NCBI RefSeq assembly: GCF_000016425.1
Contig: NC_009380.1
Location: 4,902,144 to 4,966,143 of the forward strand
Direction of reading: 5' to 3'
Length of the DNA: 64,000 nt
DNA from: Salinispora tropica CNB-440
Lineage (GTDB): Bacteria; Actinomycetota; Actinomycetes; Mycobacteriales; Micromonosporaceae
In this document: positions 34,287 to 42,039 of the stretch, piece after piece
Layout of the letters: every line of letters starts with the position of its first letter
Numbering within the stretch: position 1 is the stretch's first letter
Translations under genes and position numbers: made by a program
Notes under the pieces: model-generated
What the model saw: only the letters and a program-made list of their open reading frames with translations
Told to the model about the DNA's origin: nothing
The model's database searches: none

Positions 34287-34763
34287 TCAGCTGTGTTCCT
34301 GGATGTAGCGGACCAGGCCGGCGACATCGTCGGGGACCAGGCGACCAATCGCTCCGCTCGAGTAGACAGCCGTCAGCACGGTGCCGTCGGGCGCGAGGAC
34401 GAACCCGGTCGACTGCAGGTGGTGCGGTTCGTCATTGACATAGGCACCCGTCGCCTCGGCCACCGTGGCGATGTCGGCGCTGTGCCCGACGGGGAAGCCG
34501 AGCCGACGACTTTCCACGAGTTGGCGGGACGCTTCCTCGTCGTCGGACGACAGCGCAGCGACACGTACGCCAAGTGCGGTGAGAGTGTCGTTGGCCCGCT
34601 GGAACGCCGCGAGCTGCGCGTTGCAGTACGGGCACCATGATCCACGGTAGATCAACACGACACCGAACTGGCCGGCGAGGTCGTCGGGCAGGTTGAGCGT
34701 GCCACCACCGACCGCGGGGACCTGAAGGTTCGGAAAGCGCTGTCCGTTGCTGAGCCGAGCCAC
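34287..34763 (-). CDS. Peroxiredoxin-like thiol-disulfide protein (AhpC/TSA-redoxin)
   Basis: A 158-residue thioredoxin-fold protein has the active-site segment IYRGSWCPYC, with Cys at residues 44 and 47, and family elements FPVGHSADIATVAEATGAYV and GFVLAPDGTVL. It resembles single-domain peroxiredoxin-like 2 or Bcp/redoxin proteins that reduce peroxides with thiols. It diverges from a TetR gene across 111 bp containing two strong operator dyads, so it is very likely the regulated target. Cytoplasmic; no signal peptide. Confidence 0.88.
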   Translation of the reverse strand: MARLSNGQRFPNLQVPAVGGGTLNLPDDLAGQFGVVLIYRGSWCPYCNAQLAAFQRANDTLTALGVRVAALSSDDEEASRQLVESRRLGFPVGHSADIATVAEATGAYVNDEPHHLQSTGFVLAPDGTVLTAVYSSGAIGRLVPDDVAGLVRYIQEHS

Positions 34764-34803
34764 GTCGTTCTCCTTATCGCGCTGGCGCTTGGACGCCAGA
34801 ATG

Positions 34804-34858
34804 CTGGACTGACTGGTCCAGACTAGGTTTCGAAAACTGGACCATCAAGTCCAGTTTT
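34804..34858. promoter_or_regulatory. Two TetR operators between redoxin and TetR genes
   Basis: Dyad 1 is CTGGAC-N6-GTCCAG (34804-34821). Dyad 2 is AAAACTGGAC-N6-GTCCAGTTTT (34833-34858), with 10-bp perfect arms. Centres are 33 bp apart (three helical turns). Dyad 2 abuts the TAGGCT -10 (34861-34866) of the TetR gene, implying autorepression and shared control of the redoxin gene. Confidence 0.8.
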
Positions 34859-34874
34859 GCTAGGCTCTTTGCCC

Positions 34875-35537
34875 ATGACAACCGCGCAACACACCCCCAA
34901 GCTGACCGCCCGGGGGGCGGCGACCAGGACACGCATCGTGGCGGCCACAGCCGACCTCGTGCGCAAGCACGGGGCGGCGGGCACGAGCCTCGACGATGTG
35001 CTGGCGGCGAGCAGGACCAGCAAGTCGCAGCTGTACCACTACTTCGCGAACAAGGAAGATCTACTCCGAGCGGCCGCATGGCAGCAGACCGACCGGACCA
35101 TGGAGGCGCAGCGCCCCGAGCTGGACCAGCTGGACTCCCTGGCCGGCCTGCGCCGCTGGCGCGACAAGTTCGTCACGGGGCGCGACGAGGCCCAGAATGT
35201 GGGTGGCTGTCCGCTCGGGTCCCTGGCCAGCGAACTCGCCGACGGTGATCCACAGACTCGTACCGTGTTGCAGAAGTGCTTCACCGCGTGGGTATCCCCA
35301 CTGCACAGAGGACTGACCACGATGCGCGACCAGGGACGTCTCAGGCCGGATGCCGATCCGGACGCACTGGCCGAAGCCATCATGGCCGCCCTCCAGGGCG
35401 GGCTACTGTTGAGCAACACCTACCGGTCCAGCCGCCCACTAGCCCGAGCGCTGGACATGGCGATCGATCACGTGGCCAGCTTCGCCACCGTCCGGGAAGC
35501 CGCGGCAGCGAAGGCCTACGGGCCCGGAAGCGACTAA
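34875..35537 (+). CDS. TetR/AcrR-family repressor of the redoxin gene
   Basis: This is a 220-residue TetR-family regulator. The N-terminal HTH covers residues ~12-60 (ATRTRIVAATADLVRKHG, then TSLDDVLAASRTSKSQLYHY and FANKEDLL). The C-terminal domain has GGCPLGSLASELADGD, where a Cys could respond to electrophiles or oxidants, as in AcuR/YcdC-like members with this motif. The ATG at 34875 follows a TAGGCT -10 by 8 nt. It diverges from the redoxin gene and presumably binds the two dyads between them. Confidence 0.9.
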   Translation: MTTAQHTPKLTARGAATRTRIVAATADLVRKHGAAGTSLDDVLAASRTSKSQLYHYFANKEDLLRAAAWQQTDRTMEAQRPELDQLDSLAGLRRWRDKFVTGRDEAQNVGGCPLGSLASELADGDPQTRTVLQKCFTAWVSPLHRGLTTMRDQGRLRPDADPDALAEAIMAALQGGLLLSNTYRSSRPLARALDMAIDHVASFATVREAAAAKAYGPGSD

Positions 35538-35610
35538 CCACGACACGCCTCGTTCGAAACCAGGCGCACCGGGTAAGGCAGCCACCAGCCGACGTCGAGG
35601 GAGACGACCC

Positions 35611-35817
35611 ATGGCGCGTCCGATACCGGAGCTGGACACGGAGGAGCTGCGACAGATGGCGGTGCGGGGTGGCATTGAGGGCGCGATCGACATGGACCGG
35701 GAGGAACTCGTGGATTCCCTGCTCGCCCGCCCCGGCGAAGGGGCCTGGCAGGAGGACCCCAAGCCAGCGGCAGTCAACCCCAACACCTACCGCTACCAGG
35801 CTCCTGGGGAGCAGTAG
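35611..35817 (+). CDS. Small acidic protein, 68 aa (Rho-N/SAP-like)
   Basis: GAGGGAGACGACCC precedes the ATG. The product reads IPELDTEELRQMAVRGGIEG, then AIDMDREELVDSLLARPGEG, and ends in a Pro/Asn tail. The LDTEELRQMA...DREELVDSL pattern resembles the helix-extended-loop-helix of Rho N-terminal or SAP-like nucleic-acid-binding modules found as small stand-alone actinomycete proteins. No target is known. It stands between the TetR gene and the convergent PI-PLC gene. Confidence 0.75.
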   Translation: MARPIPELDTEELRQMAVRGGIEGAIDMDREELVDSLLARPGEGAWQEDPKPAAVNPNTYRYQAPGEQ

Positions 35818-35898
35818 ACCCCGCCCGGTCTACGTGTGCACGGCAACAACCTGCTGCCAGCGCACCCCGTAGGCCGGAGCCAACATGAGCCAGGGCGC

Positions 35899-36957
35899 TT
35901 ACGACACCCCGCCCTGGCCCCCGCGCGGAACAACCATCGACTGGATCTGCGGCAGCTGGGTCCAGTCGCTGGTGATGACGCTGGCATTGGCGGCTGCCAG
36001 GAGCAGCAGCCGGTCCCGCGCCTCCTCCTCGGTGGGGTTGGTACGGCTGATGGCCGGATCGACCGAGTGGGCGCTGGTCATCACGAGCAGGTAGTTGTTC
36101 TCCGCGAACCAGGTGGTGTCCCGGTTGATCCACCCGGAGGCCCCGCTGTCGAACACCACGAACCAGGGGCGAATGCTGGCTTTGTACTGGTCCCGAGGGT
36201 CGTCGCCAGCGGTTCCCTTGGCGGTGGGGAAGATCTGCGCTTTCTCGATCTCTCCTGCCGCCGCCAGGTCACGAAGGTGCTCCGCGTACTGCTCGTTGGT
36301 GGGCGCCCAGTCGAATGGATTGCGGTTCTCCACCGTGCCGGGTACGACGTGAAGGAGCACGCGCCCGGCGAGTTCTTCCCGGGTGGGCCAGTTCCCCGCC
36401 CGGGCCGCCTCGTCGAGGGAGTCGTACCAACCCCCGTCGGGCTTGGCCAGCAGGTCCGCTGGGCGGAAGACACGATCGCCGAGCCGGCTCCGGACGAGGT
36501 TGTCGACCTGATTCACGCCCATACCGAAGACGGTGGCGAGGCCCAGCTTCGGCTCGACCTTGATCATGAGCGGGCCACTGTCGGGGTGAGCGTCGAGCCA
36601 GACCCGGATGTTGTCCAGGCAGTCGCTGAAGTGTTTGTTCCTGCCACCGGTGTAGAGGTCGGTGAGGGCTGATCCGGTGGTGCAGTTGTTGTTGTTACTC
36701 AGCGGCTCATCGTGGCTGACCTTCCACTTCCCGGTGAAAATGTTCGGCCAGATGTCGATCTCGATCAGGCTGGTGCCGGTGTCCAGCGCCTCTGCCAGGT
36801 AGTCGAAGGCCGTCTGTTCGTAGGCGTTGTGGATGCCGACAGTGGTCGCGGACGCGAAGGGCATCTCGTTGGCTGGGGCGGCCACGGCTGGCTGGACCGG
36901 CGCCACCAGGCTTGCGCTCATGATGGCGGCAACGATCGCCGTACGACGTACTAGCAC
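35899..36957 (-). CDS. Secreted phosphatidylinositol-specific phospholipase C-like protein
   Basis: This 352-residue exported protein has a signal peptide (MLVRRTAIVAAIMSASLVAP, then VQPAVAA). The two catalytic His of the PLC-like TIM barrel are in TTVGIHNAYEQ and WKVSHDEPL, with metal and substrate residues in IEIDIWPN and IKVEPKLG. It resembles the Ca2+-dependent phosphoinositide-specific PLC family rather than glycerophosphodiesterases. The start ATG lies at the end of an AT-rich promoter region with ATACTTC. It presumably acts outside the cell on phosphoinositides or related lipids. Confidence 0.87.
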   Translation of the reverse strand: MLVRRTAIVAAIMSASLVAPVQPAVAAPANEMPFASATTVGIHNAYEQTAFDYLAEALDTGTSLIEIDIWPNIFTGKWKVSHDEPLSNNNNCTTGSALTDLYTGGRNKHFSDCLDNIRVWLDAHPDSGPLMIKVEPKLGLATVFGMGVNQVDNLVRSRLGDRVFRPADLLAKPDGGWYDSLDEAARAGNWPTREELAGRVLLHVVPGTVENRNPFDWAPTNEQYAEHLRDLAAAGEIEKAQIFPTAKGTAGDDPRDQYKASIRPWFVVFDSGASGWINRDTTWFAENNYLLVMTSAHSVDPAISRTNPTEEEARDRLLLLAAANASVITSDWTQLPQIQSMVVPRGGQGGVS

Positions 36958-37126
36958 TCATCCTCCTCGATACTTCATGGCCAGCCACGGCTAGCCGAAG
37001 ATCGATAAATATAAGTGAATAACTCTCCCGGGCCAAGCGGTGACTGACGCAGGTATTGGACCGGCTCGACCCGGCCCTGATGACGCAGCTGGTGTCACCC
37101 CATAAGGGGACGACGGGTGTTCCTGC

Positions 37127-37609
37127 TTGACGTCGGCTATTCGCTCAGTGCTCTTCCAGTTCGGACAGCTCGTTTCGGAGCTGACCGCCGCGGAGAACGT
37201 GGCGCTTCCGCTGCTACTCGCCGACACGGGCGGCGAGCAGCGCGGACCGCGGCACTGTCGTGGCTGGACCTGCTGGCCGAGGCGGGTATACGGCCACCGG
37301 CGGCGGGCGCGACACCCTGGCCCGAGCCGTGCTCTGGCAGTCAATGGCGCCAGCGGCGCCGGGCGTGCTGCTCGCGCTCGCGGTGGGCACCGGGTTGGCG
37401 TACGGACTTTCGGCACCGTGACCGCTTACGACTTCAGCGTCTGCCCGACGGGGGGCTGCGAGCCACCGCGGATCGTCCAGACGGTGCCGGTCCCCCTGGT
37501 CGATTTGGCACTGTTCGGCGCCGGGGGCCTCACGGCGTTGCTGGCGGCCGTCGGCGTCGGCCTGCTTTTCCTGCGAACCAACACCGCGCTGGAGGAGCAT
37601 CGCGTCTGA
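37127..37609 (+). pseudogene. Remnant of ABC ATPase + FtsX-type permease
   Basis: Fragments of two genes are joined in decayed form. One is an ATPase piece (FQFGQLVSELTAAENVALPL, the Q-loop region of a MacB/LolD-type ATPase), which continues in another frame as AALSWLDLLAEAG. The other is the end of an FtsX-like permease (VLLALAVGTGLAYG), which changes frame near 37410 into GTVTAYDFSVCPTGGCEPPR and a last helix (LFGAGGLTALLAAVGVGLLF). At least two frameshifts and a large internal deletion are needed. No functional product is expected. It converges on an intact TetR gene that may once have regulated it. Confidence 0.7.
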
Positions 37610-37637
37610 GTGCGCCGATGGCGGCGTCAAGCAGCGG

Positions 37638-38408
37638 CTAACCCCTTTCCGCGCGGGTGGCGACGTAGGCCTCGATGCCCTCGATCAGCTGCCGCAGGCC
37701 GAACGTCAGGTTGGGCTCGGTGCTGGTGGCCGCCCCGGCATCCGCGGCCGGCACGGCGAAGGTGCCGGCCGACAGCAGGACGCTGAGGGTGGGAAAGCGG
37801 TCCGGCCCGGCCACCGCGGCCAGCGCCTCCCCGAAGGAGATCAGGTCGTCCCCACCGGCTGCCGGGGCCAGGTCGGCAGAGATCCGGGCTAGGCCCTGGG
37901 TAGCGCCGGTGAGAAAGAGGGTGAGCGACGCCATCTCCTCGTACGTCAGGCCGACGTCTTTGATGACGGTCAGCAGTGCCTCGAGCCAGGCCAGCTGGTT
38001 GGGGCCGATCGGTTGGCTGACCGGGGCCCGCAGCATCCACGGGTGGGCCTGGTAGCGGCCCCAGAGCGCCGTGACCCAGGCCTCGACCCGCGCCTGCCAG
38101 CCGCCGGGCACCGTTTCGAGACCGGGCGGCGCGCCGGAGGCCTCGTCGAACATGGCTTCGACCAGATGATTTTTGCTCGGCACGTAGCGGTAGAGGGACA
38201 TCGGGGTCACCTCGAGCCGCTTGGCGACCTGCTGCATGGAGACGGCGTCGATTCCCTCGGCGTCGGCGATCGCGATGGCGGTCACGACGACCTGGGTGGT
38301 GCTCAGCCCGGGCCTCGGCCCGGGGCTGTTACGCGGGCGGTCACCCGCGCGCCAGAGGAACTCGAAGGTGCTCGACCCACCGCCCCACTGAGTCTGGTCG
38401 GAACCCAT
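37638..38408 (-). CDS. TetR-family regulator with tetracycline-repressor-like C-terminal domain
   Basis: This is a 256-residue regulator. The HTH starts late (GLSTTQVVVTAIAIADAEGI, then DAVSMQQVAKRLEVTPMSLY, RYVPSKNHLVEAMFD; residues ~33-85) after a 30-residue N-terminal extension. The C-terminal region (RVEAWVTALWGRYQAHPWML onward) matches the TetR_C class 1 domain typical of drug-efflux regulators. AAAGGGTGG precedes the ATG. Decayed transporter genes lie on both sides, so its targets here are probably lost. Upstream is an AT-rich dyad region likely to be its operator. Confidence 0.9.
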   Translation of the reverse strand: MGSDQTQWGGGSSTFEFLWRAGDRPRNSPGPRPGLSTTQVVVTAIAIADAEGIDAVSMQQVAKRLEVTPMSLYRYVPSKNHLVEAMFDEASGAPPGLETVPGGWQARVEAWVTALWGRYQAHPWMLRAPVSQPIGPNQLAWLEALLTVIKDVGLTYEEMASLTLFLTGATQGLARISADLAPAAGGDDLISFGEALAAVAGPDRFPTLSVLLSAGTFAVPAADAGAATSTEPNLTFGLRQLIEGIEAYVATRAERG

Positions 38409-38439
38409 CGCGCCACCCTTTCATTGACACCCCACGCTA

Positions 38440-38485
38440 ACCATATATAGCGTATAGTTATCAGTATATGCTCTATACAAACCTC
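38440..38485. promoter_or_regulatory. AT-rich dyad region, likely TetR operator and divergent promoters
   Basis: This island of TATA-type steps (ATAGCGTATA and, 8 nt on, TATATGCTCTAT as imperfect inverted halves) in otherwise GC-rich DNA lies 30 nt before the TetR ATG. It lies between that gene and the degraded DrrA-like fragment. Confidence 0.5.
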
Positions 38486-38569
38486 CGGCGAACCGCGTTC
38501 AGACTCTGTGACGGCGCTGAGACCGCCACCCGCCGGACAACAGACGGGAAAGCGATGGACCACGAGTAC

Positions 38570-38813
38570 GCGATTCAGGGCCCTCGGCACCGCTGACCAA
38601 CTCAAGCACGGCGTGGGCCGGGAGCGGGTAGCCGTCGTGCCGAGCGGCCCCGACGACTTCCGCGCACGGCCTGACGATCGACTCGCTCTCGCTGACCAGC
38701 CGACCCTGGACGACGTCTTCTTCGCCCTCCCTCAGCGGGCGAGCAACACCCCGGCGGCCAACCCGGTCTCCGCCATCGGCGAGCGCAACGACGAGCCACG
38801 AGCCGCACGGTGA
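38570..38813 (+). pseudogene. C-terminal remnant of a DrrA-type ABC ATPase
   Basis: Only the last ~80 residues of a daunorubicin-resistance-type ATPase remain (GTADQLKHGVGRERVAVV ... QPTLDDVFFALPQRA, the typical C-terminal tail). Walker A, signature and Walker B motifs are all missing. It overlaps the start of the permease remnant by 4 nt, as in intact drrAB operons. The intact homologue in this window is at 57660-58502. Confidence 0.7.
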
Positions 38814-39376
38814 CCACCCAGACCCAGGCCGGCGACGGCATCGTCCGGCCGGACACACGCGTAAAGCTCTACTGGGCGAAAAACGACAACCTGGTTCTGA
38901 TCGGCCGGCACCTGCACCACGTGACCCGCAGCCCCGACCAACTCTTCACCGCAATCATGCTGCCGGCGACCCTGCCGCTGTTCCGTTTCGTGTGCGGCGG
39001 GGCGATCGACGTCGGGACCACCAGCCTCATCGGTCACCTCGGCGCCGCTCTCTTCCGCGCGGCGATCTCGCTGGTCACCATGGTCGGCCTCGGACTCGCC
39101 GTGGGATCCGCCCCGCCGGCTCCGTCGTCGACCCGGGTGCTGGCCGCCGGGGCGCTGCTCCTGTTCGCCTTCTCGCTGGCCTGGGTCGTCGCCGTGCTCG
39201 GCCTGGTCGCCAGGTCGGCGGACGGCGCGGGCGGACTCGGCATGATCCTGATGTTCAGCCCCTACGCCAGCAACGCCTTCGTCCAACCGGAGTCACTCCC
39301 CGACGCCGGAACCGCACCCGCCGCCCTTCGCTCACCAACAAGCGGCCATCACTCACACGGGTCGAACTTCGGCTAA
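38810..39376 (+). pseudogene. Decayed DrrB-type ABC-2 permease
   Basis: The open frame of 188 codons joins the start of a DrrB-like permease (RHLHHVTRSPDQLFTAIMLP, FVCGGAIDVGTT) directly to its later half (SLVTMVGLGLAVG, LLLFAFSLAWVVAVLGLVAR, FSPYASNAFVQPESLP). About 50 residues with a membrane pair are missing and the end is scrambled (APAALRSPTSGHHSHG). It is a deletion derivative; intact family members are ~250 residues, like the gene at 56902-57663. Expression is possible, but transport is unlikely. Confidence 0.7.
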
Positions 39377-39447
39377 CTACCTACAACCGCCGAAGTAAAG
39401 CGCTGAACAAGCACGACACATGGGTTTAGTGTGAGGGCAAAGCAAGA

Positions 39448-39476
39448 CTTACCTAACCTAGGTAAGGCTTACTTAC
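39448..39476 (+). promoter_or_regulatory. Overlapping DtxR/IdeR-type iron boxes upstream of DUF1540 gene
   Basis: CTTACCTA-ACC-TAGGTAAG (39448-39466) is a perfect 8-bp dyad. The overlapping 19-mer CTAGGTAAGGCTTACTTAC (39458-39476) matches the iron-box consensus TTAGGTTAGGCTAACCTAA at 14 of 19 positions. It lies about 205 nt before the DUF1540 start; the promoter itself is not clear. No other gene is seen in 39377-39679. Confidence 0.55.
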
Positions 39477-39679
39477 TTTGACCCAAGCACGGCAACAACG
39501 AAACACGATTATTCTTTCCTGGGCGATGTTTACTGCTACAGTGTTGGCTGTTCGGGAAAACCCGCAGACCTCACCGGCTCCGCGTTTACGTCTCGCCGCT
39601 GCGGCAATACGGACTGACACCTTGTTACGCCGCGCTGGCTCGTTCCGGGCTGCCGGCCCGCACGGCCTTGGAGGCATCA

Positions 39680-39976
39680 ATGAAAACTCTGTTGCAGTCA
39701 CCCCCGGTACGCGAATGCGCCGCCACGGCGTGCAGCTTCAACGACGGCGGCTGCCACGCTCCCGCGATCACCGTGGCCTCGGCGGGTGACGCCGCGTCCT
39801 GCGCGACGTTCGTGGAATCCACCGTTTCCGGCGGGATCGCCGAGGTGACCGGCGCGGTAGGCGCCTGCGCCCGCTCCGAGTGCGCCTTCAACACCAACCT
39901 CGCCTGCACCGCCGAGTCCATCACCGTCGGTCCCGGTGCCACGGCCAGCGACTGCCTCACCTACCGGCCCGCCTGA
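39680..39976 (+). CDS. Cys-rich protein with two DUF1540 repeats, 98 aa
   Basis: GGAGG sits 5 nt before the ATG. Two homologous units of ~40 residues follow: CAATACSFNDGGCHAPAITV...CATF and CARSECAFNTNLACTAESIT...DCLTY. Each has four cysteines in a C-x4-C-x(5-6)-C-x(14-16)-C pattern, the signature of DUF1540. Such proteins are thought to bind a metal; no enzyme activity is known. An iron-box region lies upstream and a terminator follows, so it forms its own unit at the edge of the apparent iron-responsive island. Confidence 0.82.
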   Translation: MKTLLQSPPVRECAATACSFNDGGCHAPAITVASAGDAASCATFVESTVSGGIAEVTGAVGACARSECAFNTNLACTAESITVGPGATASDCLTYRPA

Positions 39977-39999
39977 CAGCCGGCCACACCGGTCCACCC

Positions 40000-40138
<139 letters not shown>

Positions 40139-40221
40139 AGTTGACCTAGGTCACCGAAGACCAGCCCCACTGACATGCGGTGACCTGCCTCACCTGCGAC
40201 ATCGACAGCCAAGCGACCCGC

Positions 40222-40250
40222 TTGGCAAGGTTAGCCTTACCTACTAGAGT
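40222..40250 (+). promoter_or_regulatory. Iron-box-controlled promoter of DUF2470 gene
   Basis: TTGGCA (40222-40227), a 17-nt spacer and TAGAGT (40245-40250) form a promoter. Its spacer contains a DtxR/IdeR-type box (40226-40244), whose reverse complement matches the consensus at 15 of 19 positions. Iron-loaded repressor would block polymerase directly. Confidence 0.7.
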
Positions 40251-40298
40251 CAAGTCCCGAGGCCGAGCTCATTTCACTTCCATGGCCGAGGGGACTAC

Positions 40299-41213
40299 AT
40301 GGCGTTCCATCCAGGCGACTGGCAAGCGAGTCTGACCAGTTCAGCGCTCGCCCGCGGGGCGACGTCGGAGACAGCGCTGGCGGGCACCCGTATCCTGCCG
40401 ACCGACCACCACGCGGTGGTCTCGCGCTCTGCCCTCTCCGCCGCCACGTCCCTACGGCTGCGTCTCGGCGACGCCGCCGTCGACCTGATCGAGTCGCATG
40501 CCGTGCTGCCTGACGGCACGGTGATCCTGGCGGTCGACGCGATGAGCCCGACCGGCGGGCTGCTGGTGGCGGCGCGCGGTCGACACGGAGAGGTACAGCT
40601 CGACGTCACGCAGCTCGTCCCGGTCGCCGTACGCTCCCGGGTGCGGGCCAGAGTGCGGGTCACGGGCACCGCGCACCGATTCGACCCGGCGAGCCTGGAG
40701 TCCTGCGACGCCGACACGGTGATGTCCCTGCTCGATCTGCCCCCCGTGGCGCTCTGGGCGGTCGAACCGGTGGAGGTCGCGGTCACCAGCGGCGACGACG
40801 AGGCCGTGGTAAGCGGCAGTACCTACCGGGCGACCTGCCCGGATCCGCTCGCCACTGTCGAAGCCACTCACCTGGAGCATCTCATCCGGCACCACCGGGA
40901 TGCGGTGGACCAGCTAACGACGCTGGTCAACCCAGAGTTGACGACCAAGGCGACGCGAGTGGTACCGGTTGCGGTCGACGCCGACGGCGTGGTGCTCCGC
41001 GCCGAGGGGCCAGACGGACACCTCGATGTCCGACTGCCGTTCGCCCACCGGGCCACCTCAAGCGCCAGCCTCGTCGAGGGGCTTCGGGCCCTGCTCGCCA
41101 AGGCGGCACCGCGCCGGCCCATCCGCTCGCCCCACCACACCACCGCCGTGACTGACTCGTCGGCAACCGCCTGCGTTCTCCCGGCAGGGGAGTGTGGAAT
41201 TCCCTCCGTCTGA
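40299..41213 (+). CDS. DUF2470-domain protein (heme-utilisation type), 304 aa
   Basis: An N-terminal split-barrel-like region (SLRLRLGDAAVDLIESHAVL, VTQLVPVAVRSRVRARVRVT) is followed by a DUF2470-type domain at residues ~190-275 (EATHLEHLIRHHRDAVDQLT, VVPVAVDADGVVLRAEGPDG, LDVRLPFAH). DUF2470 is found at the C-terminus of HugZ-like heme-iron utilisation proteins. GAGGGG precedes the ATG. The promoter at 40222 contains an iron box, so expression under iron starvation is expected. It converges on a paralogue at 41272. No heme ligand is assigned. Confidence 0.78.
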   Translation: MAFHPGDWQASLTSSALARGATSETALAGTRILPTDHHAVVSRSALSAATSLRLRLGDAAVDLIESHAVLPDGTVILAVDAMSPTGGLLVAARGRHGEVQLDVTQLVPVAVRSRVRARVRVTGTAHRFDPASLESCDADTVMSLLDLPPVALWAVEPVEVAVTSGDDEAVVSGSTYRATCPDPLATVEATHLEHLIRHHRDAVDQLTTLVNPELTTKATRVVPVAVDADGVVLRAEGPDGHLDVRLPFAHRATSSASLVEGLRALLAKAAPRRPIRSPHHTTAVTDSSATACVLPAGECGIPSV

Positions 41214-41271
41214 TCCTGGGGACCGCCGGCTCGGGCCGCGTGCAGGGCCGCCCCGGTCCTGACCTTCGCGT

Positions 41272-41991
41272 TCAGCTCAGCCATGTCCGGGAACGCCGGC
41301 CACAGGTAGCACCCCGGTCAAGCAGCTCGGCCATGCGCTGGCGGAGCTCGTCCGGGTGGCGCAACGCGGGTGTGAACCCGAGCCGAACGTCGCGGTGGCC
41401 GCTCACGCGCTCCAGCCGGAGCACCAGCCCATACCGGTCCAGGCGAAGCGGGACGACCCGCCGCACGCCGTACCGGTGTCGTGGTGCGACCAGACGGCAG
41501 AGCCACTCGACCGTACGCGGGTGATGGCGGTCGAGGTGGCAGAGGAGTTCCGCCTCCTCGGTGGCGAGCGGGTCTGGTTCGGCGGCGGCGAAGTCGACCG
41601 GATCGACCATCGTGGTGACCCCGTCGATACTGAGCTCGATGGTGGCGAGGTCGAACTCGACGGTCAGCTCCTCGTCTCCGTCTCCGGTGTCGCGGGGGGC
41701 GACCGGGGTGAGCCAGCCGCTGAGCGTGCCACGGCCTCGGATCCGCTCCCGGACCGGCGTCGGAGCCACGTCGGCGATCTCGACGACTGCCGCGACCTCA
41801 CGCTGGTGGGCGATGTCGGTGGCGAGCCGACTGTTGACCGGGAGATCGATCTGGATCCGGCCACGGGAGTCGAGTGAGTGCCGGTTGATCAGGTCGGCCC
41901 GATGCCCGGGTGTCCGCAGTTCCAGCGAGGTGGCCGCAGCGACGATCGTCCGCAGCCGCTGCGCGGAAGCGTCGGGGTGGGTGTTGCTCAA
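41272..41991 (-). CDS. DUF2470-domain protein, paralogue, 239 aa
   Basis: It has the same layout as the plus-strand neighbour: a barrel-like N-terminal half (IQIDLPVNSRLATDIAHQRE, VVEIADVAPTPVRERIRGRG) and a C-terminal DUF2470 region (EEAELLCHLDRHHPRTVEWL, VVPLRLDRYGLVLRLERVSG, HRDVRLGFTP). The TTG start at 41991 is supported by AGGAGGTG 5 nt upstream. It diverges from the S4 gene; the iron box at 42006-42024 lies in the 48-bp gap and overlaps its leader, so it should be co-regulated. Probably acts in heme or iron handling (inference). Confidence 0.78.
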   Translation of the reverse strand: MSNTHPDASAQRLRTIVAAATSLELRTPGHRADLINRHSLDSRGRIQIDLPVNSRLATDIAHQREVAAVVEIADVAPTPVRERIRGRGTLSGWLTPVAPRDTGDGDEELTVEFDLATIELSIDGVTTMVDPVDFAAAEPDPLATEEAELLCHLDRHHPRTVEWLCRLVAPRHRYGVRRVVPLRLDRYGLVLRLERVSGHRDVRLGFTPALRHPDELRQRMAELLDRGATCGRRSRTWLS

Positions 41992-42005
41992 CCTGGCACC
42001 TCCTA

Positions 42006-42024
42006 TTAGGTTAGGCTTACCTTA
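42006..42024. promoter_or_regulatory. Strong DtxR/IdeR-type iron box between DUF2470 and S4 genes
   Basis: TTAGGTTAGGCTTACCTTA matches the consensus TTAGGTTAGGCTAACCTAA at 17 of 19 positions. TAGAGA (42026-42031) directly downstream is a plausible -10 for the S4 gene. One box can serve both divergent genes. Confidence 0.78.
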
Positions 42025-42039
42025 CTAGAGAGGTGAAGA

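Noticed and set aside
42006..42024. Zur box controlling the S4 gene
   Set aside because: Zur-regulated ribosomal paralogues suggested this, but the sequence fits the DtxR/IdeR consensus (17/19) and not the Zur type.
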